A stretch of 64,000 bases of DNA from contig JARBJD010000205.1 of the NCBI GenBank assembly GCA_033064195.1, positions 62,001 to 126,000 on the forward strand. Direction: 5' to 3'. The notes under the pieces were generated by a model. That model made no database searches. It saw nothing but the letters and a program-made list of their open reading frames with translations, and was not told the DNA's origin. Origin of the DNA: Blattamonas nauphoetae. Lineage: Eukaryota; Preaxostyla; Oxymonadida. The first letter of the stretch is position 1. Each line of letters begins with the position of its first letter. The position numbers were made by a program, and so were the translations under genes. Below, one piece after another: positions 12,441-23,600 of the stretch.

Positions 12441-14324
12441 TTAATACCACCTCACTTTCACCAAATTTGTGCCAAAGTACTGCATCATTTCTCTTGTGCA
12501 GTAGCTGTTGTAAGAAGAGCTGAACCCCTTCTTCACAAAGATCATCTCCAAAGCATCCTCCCACCCTTCCTCCAAAAAGTGATGAGCTGTCTTTCGAACT
12601 GTCTTCTGATCTTCGAGTCCAAGCGAAGCATATCTTCCTCCGTCAACGATCACACAGAACAACGACTCGCTTGCATCGAAATTGTGGTTGAGCAAATCAG
12701 CCACAAGACGAGAGAAGAAGCTAGTTTTGCTGACACAGCGAGCAATCACACGCTCATCACACAACTTGAGGATGTTGACGAATGCTTTCTCGCGTCTCTT
12801 AGCTTTTCGCTTTTCGGAAGGAGGGGGTTGGAGGAAGAATGTGCCGAGAATGGTGAAGGAAGGGGAGATGAATCGCTCGAGTTGTGGCTGCGGATGGCGA
12901 GCTGAACAGTGGTGCATTTGTGGCAGACATCGGATGGCATATTTGAGAAGGAGTTGGTTCGGTTGAGCGGGGTCGGATGTGCGGGAGAGAGTGCTCTGGT
13001 TGAGCACTCGCATCAGAATCAATCCGGTCTCCAAATCCACATCGTCCCACTCGTCGGATGTTGGTTGGTGTTCGTCTGGGCGAGTGAAGAGGAGATATTT
13101 GATTGGTGCTCGATCATAAAACTCAACGTGGAGGGAGAGGAGGGACTCGAGTGCGTGGAAGTATTGTTCTGTTGATCGCCCAGCTTTTCTGAACAATTCC
13201 GGCAGATAGACGCAGTTGAGTCTTCTTTTCCAGAACGTGAAGATTCGGAGGACAGTGTCGTCATTCAACGGCGAGTCACTGGCGAGCAGATCAACAATTC
13301 TGTCCACAATGTTGAGGATGAGAGGGTCAGAATGAGGAAGAATGAGTTCAGATGTGAGGATGAAGGGAGCAGGTGACGATGAGAGGGCTGAAGTATCCAT
13401 TTCTGTTCTGATTTCTTCTCGAAAAGATCTTGTTTCGCTGATTTTACCGTCGGATCCAAACAATCTGTCGAGAAAGTCCAGAATCGTGAAACTGCCATAG
13501 ACCTCCAAAGTGAACGGATGGAGCGAGAGATGGACGATATAGTTTCTCGTCTGCTCGAAGAACACGAGATGGAGATCGTCAATTTCCCTCCGAAGCTCAG
13601 GTGCCAATTCATTCATCCGCGTCATCTTGCATTCAAAATCTCGAATATCCAAGTAGTGATCTTTAAATAATGCGACGAGTTCTGTGTGGAGTTTGGTGAA
13701 ATCAGAAGTGAATGGCAATTTCGACGGATCAACGGCTTTGATGAAGTTGGGGAACCATCCCTCCCAGACATACTGCCAGCACGCCACACTGCCCAGATAT
13801 CCCATGAACACAGTGAATGTCGTGAGAGTGGTGGCAGCGTGGTGCGGCTGGGATGGCGTGAAGAGTGTCCACAGTGCCTTTGAGTCCAATTTCGACGAAG
13901 AGACCATTTTTTTGTTCATAGTGAGACAGAAGGTGTCATCTGTCCAGAAGTGCAGTCTGACAGCATCTGGGATACGAAAAAGGAAGTATCCAAGACAAAC
14001 GAGTGCTCCTCAACTGATTGATTGAATAGGTACACTGACGTGTAATGGGTGCCTTCGATCAAAATGTGGCGACCAGAAACATAATAATCAATTTATCTGT
14101 TTCAAAAATTACCCAACGGGGAACTGAAAGTTCACAGGTTGGTTTGCCCAATAAGGGCCGTTGAGGAAACAAAAAATTGTGGGCAAGAAATCCCTAACAG
14201 GGAACAAAAACTTGCCAAATGGTCCAAGAGGACGAAGTGAAGTGAAAAAAATTAAACACCGAGTGTGCAGTTCAATCTCGGGCTTGGTGCCCATGAACTT
14301 GCCAGGTTGTGTGGCAGAGTTCAA

Positions 14325-14400
14325 ACGTTGAGGAGCACTCGTTTGTCTTGGAGGAGTTCCCCCTGGTCACTCCAAGACCAAACGAGGGCTTCCTCAACTG
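14325..14400. repeat. DIRS internal complementary region
   Basis: The stretch reads as the reverse complement of the element's left outer end (gaggagcactcgtttgtctt) joined directly to the reverse complement of its right outer end (ggagttccccctggtcactc). DIRS elements carry such a sequence to template the closed circle. It lies just 3' of the recombinase frame, as expected. Confidence 0.85.
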
Positions 14401-14517
14401 ATTGAAGATTGAAAGGATAAACTAAATGTAGAAACAGAAAGAGACAGAGAAAGAAAAACAATGAGAAGTGAAAAGAAGAAGGCTGAAGGTGATTAATCAT
14501 TGTTCCCATTTCTGTTG

Positions 14518-16325
14518 TTAAGGCAGTGTCCCCCTGAGGGGCTGCCACCATCTGTTGGCGAGTTCAGGGGCCAAGGTTCCAATCAAGATCGGCGCCGAAT
14601 AATAGTCGTCGGCCGCCGTTGATCGCTGTGACCACCCCACGTGCCCGTTCAAGACGTCTAGTGGCACTCTCGCGACTCTGCGTAGATAGCTTACAGAGGA
14701 ATGCTTGATTGTGTAAGGTCCGAAAGGTTCAGGGACTCCAATCTCTGTCAGAATGTCTTTTAGCATGGCGGCAACCTGCGGCATTTTTGCGGCAGAACCA
14801 TCATTCATGTTGATCCAGACCTTTGACTCTTTGAATTGATCTGGATCGGATAGCTGAGGGAAGGCGGAGATGACATTCGATCTGTGTTGTGACAGGGCAA
14901 TGAATGGAGAGTAACTTGGTTCACCCTCATCGCGGACACAGCGGATTTCTTTTTCAGTTTGGTTCTTCTTCGCAATGATCGAGATAGTCGCGAAGGACTC
15001 AGGGTTGTGATCAGACTTCTTGATGAACTCAATATCCTTCCAACGGAGATTCACAATCTCCGTTCTGCGACAGCAGGTCGAGGCGAGGAGGAGTGCACAA
15101 GTTCTGCTCTGATGAAGGGAGAAATTGTTTTGAGCTCGCTCACAAGTTGATCGCGCCCAATCGAGAAGTAGGTTAATGTGCCACATCACATGGTATTTCT
15201 TCTGGTATCTCGATGTCGGGCTCTCCTTCGTTAGTAGTCTCCGGTACGAAGAGATGTGCGAATGTGGTGAGTGGAGCGTTGGGTGAAAAAGGCCGAGGGA
15301 TTTGACTACCTTGACGAGGACTGTGTGTGGTAGTTGACTGGGGGGAGGGAACTGTTGGGCGAGTTCCTCCATGAACGTGCACAGAATCGGTTCGATCTTG
15401 TTCGAAGGTTGGATGATGGTGTCGGACGAGAAGTTGTTGTTCTGGCAGAACTGTCGAAACATCTTCCACGCTCGCATCCACGGACCTTTCTGTTTATATC
15501 GCTTCTCCTCTCTTTGTACAACTCGTCCATCAATCTTTCCTATTCGACACAGCTCGCGGAAGAAGGAGAGTCCTTCGATGTTCTCCTGCCCACTATAGAA
15601 ACTCTTACCATTCCGGGCGGGAGTTTCAGCTCTCTGTCGTTGCTTAAATATTGAGTCATTTGATTGAATGGGCCTAGAACAAACGATTCCACTTCGACTT
15701 TTTTCAGTAGAGGGGACCAAGGTTGATTGTCCCAATTTGGGGTGATTAGAATCCCCTGCTGAACTGTTTCCGTCATCAGCTTGTTCAGAACCCGAGTGAT
15801 CAACAGAATTGGAGGATGAAGAAGTGGTTGAATCATCCCGGACCAGTCGAGGGTGAACGCGTTCCTTCCAACTGCGTTTTCGTCCTGTAACAGCGAGACA
15901 TATGCTGCGCATTGTTTGTTCCGCGCTGATGCAAAAAGATCGATCTGCGGATCGAGTGAGCATCTTTGTTGAATGGTTTTCATTGCCTGTGGAGTGAATG
16001 TGTATTCCGCATGCGGATGTAACCTCGATAGGGCATCCGCAGTCGAATTGAGTCTGCCCGGGATGTGGTTGATCCCGGTCATCGTCAAGCCCGCTGTCTG
16101 GATCGTTTTTAGTGTCAGCCGGGTGACTGGTGTCAACGCTGGACAGGCTCTCTGCCTCCTCAGGTTGTGGACTGTTGTTGAGTTGTCGCTCCACGCTTGA
16201 AAAGCTGTGATTCCCTGTCGATGGAGGATCGGTGCTGCTCGGATTACTGCAAACCTGACTGCTGCAGTCTCTTTCCAGTTGGATGTCTCGCCTTGCTGTC
16301 GGCCTGTCCAGGAGTCGTGAAGATA
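14518..16325 (-). CDS. DIRS RNase H remainder and tyrosine recombinase
   Basis: Two overlapping frames. One continues RNase H (AFQAWSDNSTTVHNL, HIPGRLNSTADALSRLH). The other carries a tyrosine recombinase with the Arg box (CRRTEIVNLRWKD), the His-x-x-Arg region (IKHSSVSYLRR) and the final box with Tyr (GHVGWSQRSTAADDYY). Tyrosine recombinases integrate the circular DIRS intermediate, which explains the absence of an ordinary long target duplication. The domain order and frame overlap match the DIRS family. Confidence 0.85.
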
Positions 16326-18091
16326 CCCTGTTTCCAAAACCCGTCACTTTCCAGAACCCGTCCCTTTTTGGACCCAACCTTTCCCATATCGTCATTTTTC
16401 CATCATTCATTTTCCATCCATCATTCAGAATCATCCACTTCACCATTTCCATTTCGTTTCAATACTTCAATCCAATCGGTATTTCCAGAGATGTGGTTCC
16501 CTGATTGCGAACAAGGGTCGGATAGTCCCCACAAGAAATGGTCCCTGGACATTATCGTCGTCAATCCGCCCGTCTGAAGAGAATTCTAGGAAGAAAAGAA
16601 TACCTTCAATTTGGGAGGGTGGAACGAGCTGTCAGGATCAACATCGAACATGGATTCCCCCTTCGTCTCCTTTCAAGAGAGATGCTTCTGTCATATCCAG
16701 TTTTACGACGAGCTAAGAAAGCATTCATGAAACAAAGAGACATACAGAAGAATGGTCGTCCATCTCGACTGAATTTGGAAAAGCGTCGTCATTTGGTGAG
16801 TGAACTTGTGGATTCAGTCAAAATACAGAAGCGAATCACAGCACGAGATGTCACGACGAAAGTATGTCTTTTTTTATCATCATCCATGGAATAAAGGCAA
16901 ATTCTCTCCTTTCCGCGCAGGTTGGTGAGGTCGTTCCCAAGCCAATTTCCCCATCCTTCTCATACAACCTCCTCCATTCCGAACCAAAACTTGATCTGAC
17001 ACAGCCCAAAGTACTGTCACAGCAGAGAATCACTTCTTCAACAGTATCAACGATGAAGGAGTATCATGATTTCCTAACAAAAATAATAAATGAGAACTTG
17101 ATACCTCCCGAGTTGCTTTTTAACACCGACGAAACAAGTCTCCAGCTTTTCTCGCTCAATCAACCAAAACTGGTTCATCTTGCTGGTTGTGATCCTCCAC
17201 CTCACATTCAACCGAAACGAGTCAAGAATGCGACAGCTATGTGTGTCATATCTGCTGATCGGACAGCACTGAAAACACACCTGATTTGGCCCTCGGAGAG
17301 ACCAAAACCAGAATTTGACTGCCTTGCTCCCTTCCCGATTGTGCAGCACTTTCAAAAATCAGGTTATGTCAACTCGTCTCTCTTCGAGACAATAGTGATC
17401 GACCACATCTTCGAAGAAATCTGTCAAAAAAGAATAAACTTACAATTGGATGATAAATGGGCACTTCTCATCACCGATGGTCCAAATACGCACCTTTCGC
17501 CTGTCCTGGGAGAGAAAGGAAAAGTGAAGCAGATACATGTTCTAATACTCCCGCCAAATACCACCCACATCACACAGCCTTTGGACCAGACAGTCTATAA
17601 GAGGCTGAAGGGGAATCTCAGAACCAAATACAATCCACCAGACCCCTTCACATCTGCAGCTCACCGGGCCGAAATCGCCAGAATACTTCCTGGTAGTCTC
17701 GCAAGCTGTCTGAATCCAGATGCGATTCAAGAATCTTTCGAAGTTACAGGGATATATCCTCTCAGTTTGGCTACTCTCTTAAAAAATGGACATCTCATTG
17801 ACGATACAACACATAAAACGGAGAGAAACGACGTGAAAACTCGACAGTCCAGACTATTGACAGAAAGCACAGGTCACATCGATCAAGACATTCCTCCGCC
17901 AATAACCCAACCAAAAGCACGAAACGCGATGATTACAGACTTTTTTAGCCCAAGGAAGCGAATGAAACTGAACATAAACTATGACGACGATTCCATCCCA
18001 GAAAACGATGAACACCCATAAAATTTTTCCCCACTCATCCCACTTCATAAATGTGACGGGTTTTGTAAAGTAACGGGTTTTGGAAACAGGG
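16326..18091 (+). mobile_element. Pogo-like DNA transposon 2, inside the DIRS element
   Basis: TA flanks (16324-16325 and 18092-18093). The inverted repeats begin CCCTGTTTCCAAAACCCGT and match for ~19 bases, followed by further 'aacccgt' copies. The length is 1766 bp. It is inserted in the RNase H region of the DIRS element, which in turn lies in gene A2, so three generations are stacked. It looks complete. Confidence 0.9.
16538..18021 (+). CDS. Pogo-type transposase 2, two exons
   Basis: Exon 1 is 16538-16861 and exon 2 is 16921-18021, with a 59-nt GT-AG intron at 16862-16920 (GTATGT...GCGCAG). The spliced product is 474 aa. The N-terminal part is a helix-turn-helix-type region (RVERAVRINIEHGFPLRLLS; NGRPSRLNLEKRRHLVSEL). 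The catalytic acids lie in LLFNTDETS, LLITDGPNTH and ITQPLDQTVYKRLK (DDD). The tail is basic (FFSPRKRMK). The intron position equals that in pogo 1 although the two proteins are only distantly alike. The ATG at 16538 is the first in frame; exon 1 might start further upstream. Confidence 0.85.
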
Positions 18092-19363
18092 TATATTGTC
18101 TGATGTTTCATTTCCAACACAGCCCCCCATCCGATGGGGCTGGCATCCACTGTCAGGCATGCGTGTGGAGTTGACTGTTTGAATGAATAGGGTTTGTTCT
18201 GCGTGATCATCGTTTTCCAGAATGTTATCTCTCCCTTGAGAATGGGAGAAAGCTGAACAGTTGTATTCCACCCTCCTTTCCGGACTGCCGCATCTTTTGT
18301 CCGGTTCAGCGCCTGAAGATATAGACTCGCTGAAGGAACTACTTCGCGCAAGAAGTTGAGCTGACCAACGATCTTGGCCAGCGATCTGACAGGTATTGTC
18401 TGAAGCGACAATGCCTGTGACATGAGGAGGCGTAACATGTTGAGAAGTTTGCTCTGCCTGGACTGTGTAATGGAAAGGGTCTGAGTATGTGATGCTATCG
18501 TCCAACCGAGAAAGTCGATCGTTTGACTTGGGATTGTCTGACATTTGTTCCGAGCTAGTTCGAATCCCAGGGTTTCCAACAGTGCCATTGCTTGACTGGT
18601 CTTTGTTTTTGACTCCTCCTCTGTCTGAGATATCAGAAGGATGTCGTCTAAGTAAAAAACGATTGGGATTTGCAGCTCGTCTCTCATTGCTTTTACCGCC
18701 ACCTTCATGATCTTGGTGAAGGTTCGCGGTGCAGTTGCTAGCCCAAAGGGCATCCCCACATATTGGTAATACTTGTTCTCGAACGCAAAACTCAAGTATT
18801 GACGAAGATGCTGTGGAATCATGACATGCTGATACGCATTGTGAAGGTCGAGTGACGTGAGCCAGTCTCCCACTTGAATGTACTGCGTGGCAGTTTTGAT
18901 ATTGTCCATCTTGAAATGTTCGATGGTGAGTTCGTTGTTGAGTGGTGTTGCGTTCAATATTTTCCGGAATTTGCCCCCAGGCTTCGGGACGAGAAATGTG
19001 TGAAGCAGAAGTTCCACCTCCTGCACTGCCACTTCCACTACAACTCCCGTCTGCAACTCCTCCTCCAGAAGAGCCCGGAACGCCTCCGTTTCCTCCCGGT
19101 TCCCATGGAAAGGAGGCGCCCAGCTCAAGCTCTGGAGTCTCGCGGTCGATTTTTCGTCCTGCCACTTCCAGAGAGCTCCCGCTTGTACTCTCTGGGCTCC
19201 ACCAATCTTGTCCCACTCTCTGATAGACTTGAGTAGCCGAGTTGGAGTGTTCTGAAACTCTACTTTGGATATCTCTGTTTTTGATACTGCTGGTGATGGC
19301 GGCCGTTTGTTTGGTTCGGGGGGCGGCTCGACCTCCCTCTGCCGGAGAAAGAACTTCTAACAC
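18092..19363 (-). CDS. DIRS reverse transcriptase and start of RNase H
   Basis: The reverse-transcriptase text is clear: GKFRKILNATPLNNE, SLDLHNAYQHVMIP, VGMPFGLATAPRTFTKIM, the catalytic YLDDILLI, and FLGWTIASHT. It is followed by the first RNase H strand (LTVDASPIGWGAVLE). The frame overlaps the gag-like ORF region. The RNase H domain continues on the far side of the inserted pogo element, around 15700-16325 (HIPGRLNSTADALSRLH). Known DIRS elements use overlapping frames for these products. Confidence 0.85.
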
Positions 19364-20507
19364 CTCGGTTCAATTGTTGAGCCATCATTTGTGGTGACGA
19401 CAGACTTTGAGAAGATTGTGACATTGTGAACTGTTGTTGGGTTGTAGACGTGAGGAAGTCTGATCCAATTGCCGCCGGTTGGGACACTCCCAGAAAAGAT
19501 GCAATTTGTTGTGCCTTCTCAGCATTCATGTACCTTGCATGCTGTGAGCAGGTAGCTGCGTCTGAAGCAGATAGTATTGCGTTTGTAACAGTCGGTAGGA
19601 TGTCCTGAGATGGACGGCCCTCCACAATATGATCGAAGACTTCAGTCATGAGCGCCAGACTCGAAAGCGATGACTGCGTAGCAGTAATAAGGGCTTTGTC
19701 TACCAGCTTTTCTGAATCAGAGACTGTATTGCTATTTTGGGCGATATCAAGTGGGATGTTGAGAATATTTCGCATTTGTGACGTTTGGGAGCACCACGTA
19801 TCCCGCTGTTGATTCGGAAGGCTTGTCCGAAGCCAATCGCCGTTGAAAGATGGCTCTTGCTTTTTCATTTGCTTGAAGAGCATCTTTTTCAAATTATCCT
19901 GTTTCTGGCGCGGGTGATCATGGCCCATCCTGGATCCCACATACGACTCCGATGAACTGGAATTATACTTGTGTCTGTGTCGTTTCCTACTTGCCAATTG
20001 ACGTCTGTGAAGTTCATTCCTCCCATATTGTCTTCTTCGGTGTCTCAATCTGTCTTCCGAGCCAAAGTGAGAATCAGCATTTGGATCGTCTGAAAATGTT
20101 GATATGGTCGACGAATAGGAAGAAGAATCTTCTAAGCGATGTCTCCTTCTTTCTGAACGCTTTTGCTCATATTGTTTCCGATGATGATTGTCGCTAGAGG
20201 GACTTCGACGAGAAACATGTTCGCGAGTTGTTGGGCGACTTCGCTTTTGCTTCGAAATCTGCGGAAGCTGAAGTCTCGGTGAGGATTGAATCAGCTGAGA
20301 TGGGTTTGACTGGCACAAAGAAATATCACTTTGGGTTAGTGGATGTTGTGGAGCGGGCGGTTTTAAGAGAGTCGGAAATCTCTCAACTACTTGAAGCACC
20401 ACTGCTTGAACGAGATCATCCGTAACAAGAGGATGATGAGTAGTGGCAGATTGAGATGCCGAAGAGATAGTGTCTGTCTGAGACATATTTTGATCGAAGG
20501 CACCCAT
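19260..20507 (-). CDS. DIRS gag-like ORF
   Basis: A 415-aa frame beginning MGAFDQNMSQTD. It is Ser-, Gln- and Arg-rich, with a basic, low-complexity middle (SERRRHRLEDSSSYSS). It sits at the 5' end of the DIRS element, before reverse transcriptase, which is why I call it gag-like. I see no zinc knuckle. The assignment rests on position and composition. Confidence 0.6.
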   Translation of the reverse strand: MGAFDQNMSQTDTISSASQSATTHHPLVTDDLVQAVVLQVVERFPTLLKPPAPQHPLTQSDISLCQSNPSQLIQSSPRLQLPQISKQKRSRPTTREHVSRRSPSSDNHHRKQYEQKRSERRRHRLEDSSSYSSTISTFSDDPNADSHFGSEDRLRHRRRQYGRNELHRRQLASRKRHRHKYNSSSSESYVGSRMGHDHPRQKQDNLKKMLFKQMKKQEPSFNGDWLRTSLPNQQRDTWCSQTSQMRNILNIPLDIAQNSNTVSDSEKLVDKALITATQSSLSSLALMTEVFDHIVEGRPSQDILPTVTNAILSASDAATCSQHARYMNAEKAQQIASFLGVSQPAAIGSDFLTSTTQQQFTMSQSSQSLSSPQMMAQQLNRGVRSSFSGRGRSSRPPNQTNGRHHQQYQKQRYPK

Positions 20508-22229
20508 TACACGTCAGTGAACCTATTCAATCAATCAGTTGAGGAAGCCCTCGTTTGGTCTTGGAGTGACCAGGGGGAACTCCTTTCACAGCACTGGCTG
20601 CGAAGTCGGAGATTTTGTTCCCCTCTCGCACTCGAACGAGCAGATGTTCGAACGCTGTCACCCAGGAGTCGATATCACTTGAATCAAGTCTGCCACCATT
20701 CAGAAGTTTCTCGATTGTATTCGCAGAGGCACAACCAAAAAGTGAATCAAGCTCATTCATCATTTTCTCTCGAATCCCCCCAAAACATTGTTGAAAGGCT
20801 GGAGAGGAGGTACGATAGTGACGATTGATGTTGAAGGGGCTGAAGAGTCTCATGTTCAACAGAAATGTGAAGCCAGAGCGATGGTCAGGGAGAGAGACTG
20901 GAGTGTCCATGAGATACTGCAGATACGAGCAGAATGAAGTGAACATCGGTTCAGAGACTTCGGCTGCTTCTGTGGGTGTTGCTACGCGCAGTCCGCGTAA
21001 TGACTAGGGGCAGTCCGTTCTTTTGTGCTAGGGGCAGTCCAACTTTGCTAGGGGCAGTCCACATATTGCTACAGGCAGTCCGTCGTTCTCTGCGCTCTTT
21101 TCATTGTTTGTTTCATTTTATCTACAAATTGAGGCATTATAGGACATATCTAAGTTCAATTGAAGTGAATTTAGTCAAATAGGTGAATCGATGGGGGAGA
21201 GGGGGGACAGTGTTTGATCTGACTGAACATGAGAGTTATACGAAAATATTGGTCGATTCGGAATCTATTGAAGTGTCAGAAGGTGTTTCGTGCCGTTGAT
21301 TTTGTCTTCTCTGCTAAGATCACCTGAACCAAAGGTAAAATAATGTTAAGGGCTTGGATCAACTCCAAACAATTCATTCCCCTCTCTTCTTCCACAAATT
21401 TTCCTCAATTTACCTCAGTCTCATAATCATCCTCCCAATCTGCTTCTGAGGCTCCTTCCTTGTTCTTCATCCAGTCAGTCACGACACTCCCACCATCGTG
21501 TACACACACATCCTCTCTCAAGCCTTCGCTCCTCTCCAATCCACGATGAGTCCTTCAACGGACAGTTTTAGAGCTTCTCAGTGACTTTTGGTGCACAAAC
21601 ACTTGGATCTGCGCCGACAACATCGAGTCTTCCGTCAGCCGCACCAGACAGTCTGACAAGTGTTGATCTGCATACAAAAAGCTCCCTGGCCTTCCTTCTG
21701 GACGCACTGAATTTCCCTTTTGACGAGGACTCGTCCGACAAACACACGTTCCTCCTCATCACCCTCCACTATCCGACGTCTTCCCCGCTCTCCGCCGAAA
21801 TCGAGTTCTTATGCCTTTTCAACATCTCTGCCGTCTTTCAAACCCCTTCCTGCCACTTCCTCGTCGTTACTGTCGTTTCTGTCACCTCTGTTCGCCTGTA
21901 GCTCTCACTCTCCTTTCGACAATGGTGTGGACTCGCATTCGAATCACTGAGTGACTCTGTGTCACCATCTCCATTCATGCGGAACTTATCTCATTTTCAA
22001 CTATCTTGCAATCAACGGGGCTTTCACCAAGTGAAAATGGACCAAACAATCAGGATGCATTTCCACGCATAATCAATTTTAACAGCGATAAATATTAAGC
22101 GCAACAGTGCCCAGTCTCATCTACCACACTGAATCTTCGAGGACAAATGACAAGAACTGTCATACATGGTATCTGGGCGAAGATCATTCTCGTAGTTCAC
22201 ACACCAGAAATGACAAAGCCAATGACCAT

Positions 22230-23080
22230 GAAGAAACAAAGAATTTCATATTTGTCTTCTCAAAATCCTCGATGTTGGTTTCATCGATGATAATTGATTC
22301 CGAATGGATGGGAACATCGGCTGGACAACTCACGAATTCCAACGTGACCGTCTCGTCGAGCACGATCATCTCAAATCCTGAATGTTCCCCATTTATGATT
22401 GTCTGTTCTGAGGGGAACGATGGAAACTCAGCTGTTTCGTCTCTACCCAACCACCTTGCTCTATGATGAACGCTGATGCCTCGGTCAGCTGCTCCGGTCT
22501 CTCGATCGACGACACCTGCCTCGTTCTTGGAACTGGATCTCTCCTCTTTCTCCCGAACCACCTTCGACTGAACGGAATGATGTCGTGCCAGCCCAACTCG
22601 CTGTTGAGTCCTCACTCCTCTCTTCCCGCCTGCTGAACACAACGAGCCTCCCACACTGCTCTGCTCTTCCTAGCGAAGTGTGCATGTCGCGGCGAATTGA
22701 GGAACAGGCTGTGTGGACATGAACAGCGGCGGGTCTCTCGTCTGCTTGAATACGTCCTTCACCCACTGCCACTCCCACCTCACGCCTGAGCACCCAGACA
22801 CAGACCAACCACAGCTCCGTCACCTACCACAGTAGAATCGTACAGACACGAACAGGAGAACTCTGAACTTCATCTCTTTCTGGCCTGCCCCTCATCGAAC
22901 CGATCAGCGTTCTCTCTCGTCGTCCTTGTTCATGGCTTGTTAAGCGCAGTGTGGGGAAGTGTGACACTCTCCGGCCCTTCCTCTCTTTCCCTCTCTGCTT
23001 CCCCGCACTCTCCTCACCTTCGAGATTCGTGTACCGTTCATGCCGGCCTCTCTTTCCTTCTCGCCGCTCTCCACACACCA
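22230..23080 (+). pseudogene. Surface-protein-like gene fragment carried by MULE 1
   Basis: Several broken frames on the plus strand read like the Ser/Asn/Cys-rich ectodomain of this genome's receptor family: SSMLVSSMIIDSEW, NSNVTVSSSTIISNPECSPF, and at about 22723 NSGGSLVCLNTSFTHCHS. The frame changes several times. The match to the receptor family is by style (short beta-helix-like strands with Cys), so the origin is inferred. It lies wholly between the element's inverted ends and is probably captured host DNA. Confidence 0.4.
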
Positions 23081-23289
23081 CTCACTGCCACTCGCTGTGA
23101 AAAGCATCCCAACATTCCTTGTGGGGCACATCATGTCGATAGAAATGAAGCCGATTCAGATGGAGCAGGTGAAGAAGGAGACAACTGTGTCGAGATCGTT
23201 TCGCGATGTCCGGATGAACGAGTTGGAGACAGATGAGTGGGAGGAGGAGGGGAGACGGGAAGAGAGGATTGATCTGAGGAGATGTGACT

Positions 23290-23600
23290 GATGAGAAAGA
23301 GAGAGAATGAAGGACAAGCTCAACTGAGAAAAGAGGTTGATGAGAGATTGGAGCGGAAGAGGCAACTTGTGTTGGAAGAGATGCGGAGGGAAGAGGAGAG
23401 GAGAAGAGAGCAAAAATGAGAAGGTTCAAAAGGAAGTAGAAAAAGAAGGAAGAGGGAATTGGACGTCGCAGACCGGAAGAGAGAGATGGAAGAACACCTG
23501 GAGGATGAAGAGGACGTGCATTATCTCTCACTTTTTTGGATGCATCTCTTTTCTCCTTGTTACTCTTCTATTCGCACATTTCAGACAATGAATCATGAAA
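23290..23600 (+). pseudogene. E/R/K-rich coding remnant inside MULE 1
   Basis: Plus-strand frames show a charged coiled-coil-like text (RERMKDKL, LVLEEMRREEERRREQK, RKRELDVADRKREMEEHLEDEED) followed by a hydrophobic end (LFSLLVTLLFAHF). It has frame changes. A similar charged remnant lies at 55740-56130. It is too degenerate to name. Confidence 0.35.

Larger units (their letters stand above)
13990..20583 (-). mobile_element. DIRS-like tyrosine-recombinase retroelement
   Basis: A DIRS-type element about 6.6 kb long, including a 1.77-kb pogo element inserted into it. It has inverted terminal repeats (about 13990-14060 and 20485-20583, sharing cactgacgtgtaatgggtg apart from one flanking base). 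An internal region at about 14325-14400 is complementary to the outer ends of both, the DIRS hallmark. The order on the minus strand is a gag-like ORF, reverse transcriptase/RNase H, then a tyrosine recombinase overlapping in another frame. It lies in host gene A2 without a long target duplication; a 'gga' trinucleotide is shared at both junctions. Apart from the inserted transposon it looks largely whole, so it is probably young. Confidence 0.85.

Noticed and set aside
21581-21950. ORFs in the left half of MULE 1 as genes
   Set aside because: Short, Ser/Pro-rich, overlapping in several frames, with no paralogue visible in the window; most likely decayed captured DNA.
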